This document shows, in pieces, positions 57,897-64,000 of a stretch of 64,000 nt of DNA. Location of the stretch: contig ML682005.1 of the NCBI GenBank assembly GCA_007922195.1, forward strand, positions 31,519,672 to 31,583,671. Reading direction: 5' to 3'. Position 1 is the first letter of the stretch. Each line of letters starts with the position of its first letter. A program made the position numbers and the translations under genes. The notes under the pieces are model-generated. The model had not been told where the DNA came from and ran no database searches. It worked only from the letters and a program-made list of their open reading frames with translations. This stretch comes from Podocnemis expansa. Its lineage: Eukaryota > Chordata > Testudines > Podocnemididae.

Positions 57897-58581
57897 CAAG
57901 GGTTAAAGTAAGCCGGAATGCATAGGAATAGTGTTCTGGGGCCCACTATTTTTAGGAGCTCTGCATTCCAGGGACCCTAAAAATAGAAAATGGAGCCAGA
58001 ATGTTACATTCTGGGGCCCACCATTTAAAAATAGTGGGCCCCAGAACGAAGTGTTCCATCACCATTTTCTATTTTTATCTCCCCCCCAATGCTGAGCCTT
58101 TAAAAATAGCAGGTCCCAAGACACCATTCCTGTGCATTCCAGGAGGCAGGGAGCTGCCCCAACCGGGGCTGAGGCTCTGGCTTAAGCCTGCTCTGACTGA
58201 GCATGCTCAGTGACAACAGGCTCAGGCTGGACCCTCAGCCCGGGCTGGGGCCGCTCTGCAGTGACATGGTGTCCAGGTGGTTCAGGGGGACAGGTGAGCT
58301 GGCCCAGCAGGGTGAGGGCATGGGGAAGGGGGTCAGCCCCAGGCAGTGGGAGAAGATGGCGCAGCACAGCAAGGGGTTGGGGGGACCAGCAGTGAGACGG
58401 GGGATGGGGCAGTGGCTGGGGTGGCACGTAGGTGTGTGGAGGGCAGTGGCTGGGGCAGAGGGGCAGTAGCTGGGGTACTTGGGGGGGGCCCACACTAGCA
58501 CAAGGGAGGCCTGGCCTAGCATGAGGGGGCCTGCCAATTTAGGATGGTTTCAGGGCCCACCAGATTATACTTCAACCCCTG
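57897..58581. mobile_element. 685 bp GC-rich hAT MITE, CAGGGGTTAAAGTA family
   Basis: The left end CAAGGGTTAAAGTA and the right end read inward (CAGGGGTTGAAGTA) match the 33351-33826 element, as do the internal GGGGCCCACTATTTTTA words. The central part is GC-rich and different. No clear target duplication remains (AATATATA versus ATTTTGGA). Overlapping frames of 60-103 codons on both strands are compositional. Confidence 0.78.
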
Positions 58582-60205
58582 ATTTTGGAACGTGTTGGTT
58601 AGCACCATATAACTTCCTACCACCCTTTTCTGTTTTAGTAGAGAGAAACTCTGAGACACCACTTTTTTCTCCATTAAATACTGCCTCTGCTGAGATCTGT
58701 GCCTGTCTAAAGGGCTGCTAGCTGGGTATTTGCTTCTGGAGTTTAGTCTCCACATTGCATTATCAGAACCCAGATCTGTTAACTATCTAGTGTACTGCAA
58801 AGCTCTTCTAGTCTCCTGAAGTTTCTGGGAATTGAGGGCTGGAAGGATTTTTTCTGTTTGGTCTGTAGAGGTGGCTCTTTTGCTTTGCAGATGGTTATTC
58901 ACTGGGAACACAAAATTGTGTGATAAAGAAGGGCCTGCAGAACTGAATGAGTGCTTAGTAAATATTTTCCAGCTGAAATAAAGAAGCCAGGGAGGAGCCT
59001 GTGTTTATAAAACCAGTGATCTGGGGGCACCTTTGGGGGTACCTGCAAACATCCCATTTAAAACATTCCTAGCAGGTTTAAGGGAATATTGGGTTGAAGG
59101 GAGTGTCGGGGGGGGGTGAATTCTGCTGGTATACTACTAACTAAATTATCATTGAAAAAAGCTAATTTGTTGTTGGTCTTGTTTTAAAAAAAAAACGCCT
59201 CTGAAAGCAACCTATTTATTTATTTTTGCTATGGGCCACATCATTCTGCAAGCATTTGCTGTTTAGTGCAGCTACCTGTATGTCCACAAGTCCATCAGTA
59301 GGTCTTTACCAGTCACCATATGCCCTGCATTTCAAATGGTCCCAGTAGAACACATTTTTAAGGAATAAAAATAGAAGCTTTTTTTTTTCCTCCCACAGAA
59401 TGCAGCTTTAGCTAAACTTGATTGCCAAGTTTTGTTGTCTTGAGAGACAATTAATTTTTCTTCTGTTTAATTGGAAAAGGAAAGATTCTCGAATCCGTCA
59501 TACTCCTTCCTTTAAGCACACAAACTCCTTGGATTTATCACAAGCTCAGGGAGAAAACTTATGGGAGCCCCTTACTAAAATATTGGCTGTGCCTCACTGG
59601 GTTTGTATCAAAAGCCACAACTAAGTTGACTTTCATCCATCAGGTTTCATTCTGAAAGTTTCACAGAAGTCAGATTAGAATTCTTCAGGGAAAGCTCCTG
59701 GTAACCTTAGTTTTAAAGCATGACTGCATTTTATTGCTTTTCCAGTGACTTGGCATGTACTTTATTGACAGCAGCATACAAACTGGGTGAAATATATAAG
59801 GATAGATAAAATATTCTCATACATAATTAGAAGAAGTGTTCTAGGTTATCTCTTTTTGTCCATAAAGCATCACCTAAAGTTTTAACAAAAGAATCTGTTT
59901 CACAGATAATACATGATGATGAAGACATAAGTAATAAAACTGGGCAAAATTTAGCATAAGACCCACTGAGTATAATGTTACCTATCCTAAGACAAGATTG
60001 CTCCCCGGTCGTGCACACGTGTGTGTGCATGTGTTTGTGCGTTTGTGTGTGTAAAACGTATGTGTGATAAAAGCTTAAACGTAAATGTAACTTTAAAAAA
60101 ATCATCCTCAAATATTATGGATGTTACTTCTGGCTATTGTAATCACACTCAAGATAGAAGTATGTGTGGTACATTTCAAAACCAATCAAGTCTGTTTCCT
60201 TTCAG
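58582..60205. other. Intron up to the second exon
   Basis: No elements recognised. A GT-rich tract lies at about 60015-60055, and the pyrimidine tract of the acceptor at 60189-60204. Confidence 0.4.
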
Positions 60206-60309
60206 CTCGATGACTCACTAAACCAGATTCAGAAACTGCAGCGATCTCTGGATGAACAAACAGAGGCAAATGACAATTTACAGGTTCAACTTAATCATCT
60301 GAAAAACAG
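60206..60309 (+). CDS. CCDC102B: Internal coding exon of the same coiled-coil gene, probable CCDC102B
   Basis: This is a 104 bp exon. The acceptor is a strong pyrimidine tract ending TTTCAG at 60205, and the donor is an excellent CAG|GTAAGT with GT at 60310. It starts in phase 0, matching the end of the exon at 21616, and ends two bases into a codon. The translation runs LDDSLNQIQKLQRSLDEQTE followed by ANDNLQVQLNHLKN, a textbook heptad coiled coil. The segment around KLQRSLDEQTE is what I recognise from CCDC102 proteins. The next exon lies beyond the window. Family assignment is from memory of the family, not a search. The exon call rests on the splice sites, open frame and phase match. Confidence 0.82.
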
Positions 60310-62289
60310 GTAAGTGCTTTACCCATTTAATACTCTGATTCTCAGCTGAAACATTAATGCAGGAAGATCAAGTGAAGATTCACTTTCAGCAATTATCTCT
60401 CAGATTTACATCTGTCCAGTAACTATTACAGTTGTTTGGTTTTCCCATACATTTGTGGTATGAATACATCTATTGAAGCTCATGCTGTAAACTGCTGTTT
60501 TTAATCCATCTGGGTGAGAATGGATGATAAACACACCAAAATAGGTACAGTGAATCAGGAAAATGACAGGAGACTACAGGCCCCATGCTGGGGACAATGT
60601 ACAGCTCTCTTGCTAAGTGTGTTTGTCCAAGGCAAGCTCTGTGTTGTTCCGGACATTCAGAGAAGTGTCTGTTGTGTTCCTCATAGGCAGAATTAAAATC
60701 ATGCTCCAGTCTCGTTTAGCCAGGTATTTTTTGGCCTCCCTCTTCCCCACTCCTCCCTCCACCCTTTACAGTGAGTAATGTGTGCTCTAGGTCACTGCCA
60801 GCATACAAAAGGAATGCCAATTATGACTGATCCTCCTGTATCCTTACCCAGTCATATGTTAGCAAGCCACAACCTGTGTGTAAATGGTCAACGTTCATGT
60901 GAAACTGGAAATAATGAATAATTAAAAGAAAACAATCAAAACTGCTTTCCAGTAGATTATGTAACCAATACTATAGGATGGAACCTGCCATTTTTGCAAC
61001 GGTTGTAGGAGAATACTCTTGTATTTACATTGTTTATCTCATTATCCAATAGCATGGGCACTATCCAAAGACAATATACAACTGAGACTTTGGGGGGGGA
61101 TGTCAAGGGGGAGTATATAATGCTCCATTAATTTTCTGTTCTTAAAGAGGCTATGTATAGTGTGGCTTTTTCTCTTACTGTAAGGGTTGGTATCTTATGG
61201 GTGTCAAACTGAAGCTGGAACATTGAAATAGATATATCTGCACCAACTTTTGTTTCCTCTGAAGTCTGCAAAAATATACACATCATGAAAACACATCTTA
61301 CGCACCTCTATACAATGCATTTATAGTTCTAAGCCTCTCACCTGAGTTTGAATGCTTATCTTGATTGGTAGTGAATGTTTGTTTCATGTTAATCAAGAAG
61401 CTGAGAAGTGAACTTACATTTCAGAAATTCATCCTTTCTTTTTTTAAAATAACATCTTTTTTCTTTTTTGTTGCTGTTGGTTTGTCATGGTGTTGTGGTC
61501 GTCCCCCCTCCCCGTTACCTGTTACATCTGAGAGACAGATTACAACCATTTTCTTGCTCACCCAACAGTAATTCTGAGCCTGATCGTCCACTGCATTGTG
61601 CTGTCATGCCTGTGCAAAATGAGTCTAAAACTCAAATTGTGTACTCACTCTGCATACACCTAAATGACTGCCCAAGGTGCTAAGCAGTGCCGAATTAGGC
61701 TTACAAATCAGGGATTCTAGGGCTTTGGGAAAGATAATATTCAGTCAGCATATTTCCTCTTGATATATTTTAAAGATCTACAATGCATGATGCATTTTGA
61801 ACCTGCTCAAACATCATGGGTTCAAGAATGCCTCCTGGTTTCATGCTGTTTCAGCTCAGTCGTCCACTCGGTGTTTGTTTACTTCTTGATAAAGTGAGTT
61901 AGAAACCACAGTGTTTTCAGTCTTTTTCTTTTGCCATCCTATCTTCAGATAAAATAACCTCAAAATGTCTGATCATATTGTGCCACTTAAAATTACTTTT
62001 AGGGTACACTCTGGTTAAAGAGACTGAGGAATGTAGAAGAGACTTTTGAGTTCTAATGGTACCATAATGCAGTACTAATGATATATGTCACAGTTATCTT
62101 TGGTTCTTTGTCAAGTTTCTGGCCTCTGAGTGCACTTTCCCAGGTGGCAGCTCTTGTGCCTTTAATCTCCTGGTGTGGAATTCCAGAATTTTTACACTCT
62201 CGGGATGTCATAGGTAGATCAAAATCTGTCTCAACATGTTTATCAACATGCAGTCCCAAGTTAGGTTTCCCTGTGACCAGAGATGTAGG
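60310..62289 (+). other. Start of the next intron
   Basis: Begins with the donor GTAAGT. Otherwise ordinary AT-rich sequence with no recognised repeat. Confidence 0.45.
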
Positions 62290-62690
62290 GTGAGATTCAT
62301 AAATGGACTGAAGCATTTAATGCTGACCATCTGATTTCTAGATGCCTAAAAAATTACAGGAACTACACTGCAATCCAGAAAGTCAGAGTTAGGTATAGGC
62401 TCCTAATGCAGTGAATGAAGTGAGATGAAACCTCAGAATGGACTCCACAAAGCAAGAATTCTAGGCAAGCAGCTGTCTAAGCTAGCAATGACAGGGTTTG
62501 TGCCCTAAGCCCTGTTCTCTTATCGTGCTAAATGAGTAAATCCAGACTTCATGGATGTATCTCTCTCTGCTAGTGATCCGTGAATGGAAGCCCCTGCTGA
62601 TTAGGTTCCCCTAGCACCTCCTGAGGGAATAATTTAAGTGCTTACCTCATGCCACACAAACAGGGAGAGGCGGAGCCCACCTTATATCTC
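62290..62690. repeat. Possible interspersed repeat of unknown family
   Basis: The style (GATTCATAAATGGACTGAAG, GGACTCCACAAAGC, CTAGCACCTCCTGAGG) resembles a decayed reptile interspersed repeat that continues into the tRNA-like palindrome downstream. Boundaries not determined. Confidence 0.3.
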
Positions 62691-62830
62691 TTAGCCCAGT
62701 GGTTAGAGCACTAGCCTAAGATGTGTGAGACCCAGACACAATTCACTCCCTACTCTAGCAGAGACACAGGGAGGATTTAAACAGGAGCTCCATCCCCTAA
62801 AAAGGGTGCTCTAACCACTGAGTTGTCAGA
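62690..62830. repeat. tRNA-like palindromic repeat
   Basis: TTAGCCCAGTGGTTAGAGCA at 62690-62710 resembles a tRNA D-arm/A-box. An inverted near-copy (TGCTCTAACCACTGAGTT) lies at about 62808-62826. It is not a tRNA: there is no acceptor stem, anticodon arm or TTC arm in a tRNA layout. It is probably a repeat derived from a tRNA-related SINE, present as a foldback. Confidence 0.55.
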
Positions 62831-63414
62831 TATTCTCATATGAGGTGGCCCCTCAGTTTCTTCTGTTGAAGTTATTCCACCATGGTTTCAATTGTAAGTG
62901 TGACTGGAGCAGGAAAATGGATTTGGGGTCTCCCACGTGGATCAGGGTAAAGGAAAATGGACATCATGAGTAAGAATGACCTTGAGCAGATACTTGGGTT
63001 CATGCGTATAGGTAATAGGGCTGCGAACAGTGTGAGATAGTGAGGGAAAGCTATGCAGCATAGAGGATAGAGACCTGCAATGACACAAGAATTTTATAGG
63101 ATTAAAAAGACTATTAAGAAGGAGATGGCCCAAAAAATGAGAAAAGGAGATTCTCTGATGAGCTTGCAATATTGCCCAGCCATAATGATCCAGGGCATAA
63201 TGATTTAGTGACTTGCAGTAGGACACAGAAAGAAATCCAATCAAACTGGTCATGTATACCCAGAGCCTTTCAAAGCCAAGTGAATGGTGAGTTTCAGATG
63301 ACTTCATAAACAGAGGTTGTAAAGAACATCAAGACTGCTACCCCTCTATTCATGTGGAAGATTATTGTTAACTCACAGTAAATTTTGAATGAAAGGATTC
63401 CATTATCTTATCCT

Positions 63415-63560
63415 ATCAGGCTGCAGAATGATCTCCCTCAGGAAGTGGTGTATATCCCATCACTTGAGAACAGGAAATGGATTGGACTAACCAGTTCATA
63501 TCTATAGGGAGAAATGTGCTATGGGAAACCATCCTGAATTGCCAGAAAAGTAGACTAGTC
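63415..63560 (+). repeat. CR1-group 3' end fragment
   Basis: GCAGAATGATCTCCCTCAGG, then AAGTGGTG and GGATTGGACTAACCAGTTC, resemble the CR1 3' untranslated region after ORF2 (wording like 'GAATGATCT..CC..GGAAGTGGTG'). The terminal ATTCTATG unit is not visible. Confidence 0.45.
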
Positions 63561-64000
63561 CTTATACCAGTTTTATTGCATCATTCCTTAATGCCATGAA
63601 AATTGTTTGACAAAACTGAAAAATGTTATATAACATTTCCAAAGCCCTTCAAAATTTGATTGCACTTTCTATTATAGCATCCATGATTAAAGCTGGCCAA
63701 CTGGACCAAGTCTGATGCTTGGCTGCTGTATTGAACAAGGTATAGAACAATTTTTTATGCGGCTTTGGTAGATCATCTTCATAAAAACCTGAGTGCTTGC
63801 CTTAAAGTTTGAGGTTATTCCAATGAACAGGACAACATATTCTTGGCAGACATGAACGTGTAGCACACTAAACTGTGGGAAGGGAAGGAAATAGCATTGT
63901 GCCACAGTAATACAAACATTTTTAATTACACAATAAAATCAACACCTACTCTTTTTTAAACACCATGTCTGCATTTTACAGCTTAACCATGTGAGTCCAA
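63561..64000. other. Intronic sequence, nothing recognised
   Basis: AT-rich with short frames only. Confidence 0.4.

Noticed and set aside
62690..62712. Possible tRNA gene (TAGCCCAGTGGTTAGAGCA)
   Set aside because: No acceptor stem, anticodon arm or T arm in order; the A-box-like word occurs in a foldback repeat.

Overview
The window is vertebrate, non-avian sauropsid DNA, most likely turtle, with crocodilian as the alternative. Three things support this: spliced coiled-coil exons of a vertebrate gene family, abundant CR1-group LINEs including one nearly full-length copy, and Penelope-like and hAT elements of the kinds common in turtle genomes. It is gene-poor. No bacterial or viral genes, operons or CRISPR arrays are seen.

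Host gene: two exons with good splice sites lie on the plus strand at 21446-21616 and 60206-60309. Both are phase 0 at the shared junction and join into one uninterrupted coiled coil that I recognise as the CCDC102 family, probably CCDC102B. The window is therefore gene-internal: about 21 kb of upstream intron, a 38.6 kb intron, and the start of the next intron. A third exon-like segment (31806-31887, 82 bp) would break the frame if included and is a candidate alternative or poison exon.

Layout: 1.3-4.2 kb holds an old Penelope repeat and an old CR1 (minus) split by another Penelope repeat. 6.3-8.4 kb has two Penelope repeats and a short hAT MITE. 9.26-12.28 kb is a 3 kb hAT-Charlie transposon with a decayed transposase. 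12.7-17.9 kb has MITEs, a SINE and a GC-rich hAT-type element with a perfect 8 bp duplication. 19.8-20.8 kb has a Penelope fragment joined in inverted fashion and a CR1 tail. 23.5-24.3 kb is a solo LTR. 26.7-28.7 kb is a GC-rich composite repeat. 29.9-31.6 kb is a CR1 split by an 808 bp foldback element. 32.7-33.9 kb is a Penelope repeat hit twice by hAT elements. 36.2-36.7 and 37.8-39.0 kb are two- and three-level nests. 40.88-45.13 kb is a nearly full-length CR1. 49-53 kb holds three old LINE fragments. 54.6 kb is a Penelope palindrome, and 55.2-57.5 kb is a second, unrelated hAT transposase. 57.9-58.6 kb is a GC-rich MITE.

The most interesting thread is one repeat family seen about ten times. 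Its core looks like a decayed hammerhead ribozyme (a CUGANGA-like box, a GC-rich stem II, then GAAA). One copy is physically joined to a Penelope-type reverse-transcriptase fragment. This fits ribozyme-bearing Penelope terminal repeats. The other strength of the window is its insertion record: several nested insertions keep perfect or near-perfect target duplications, so their relative order can be read.
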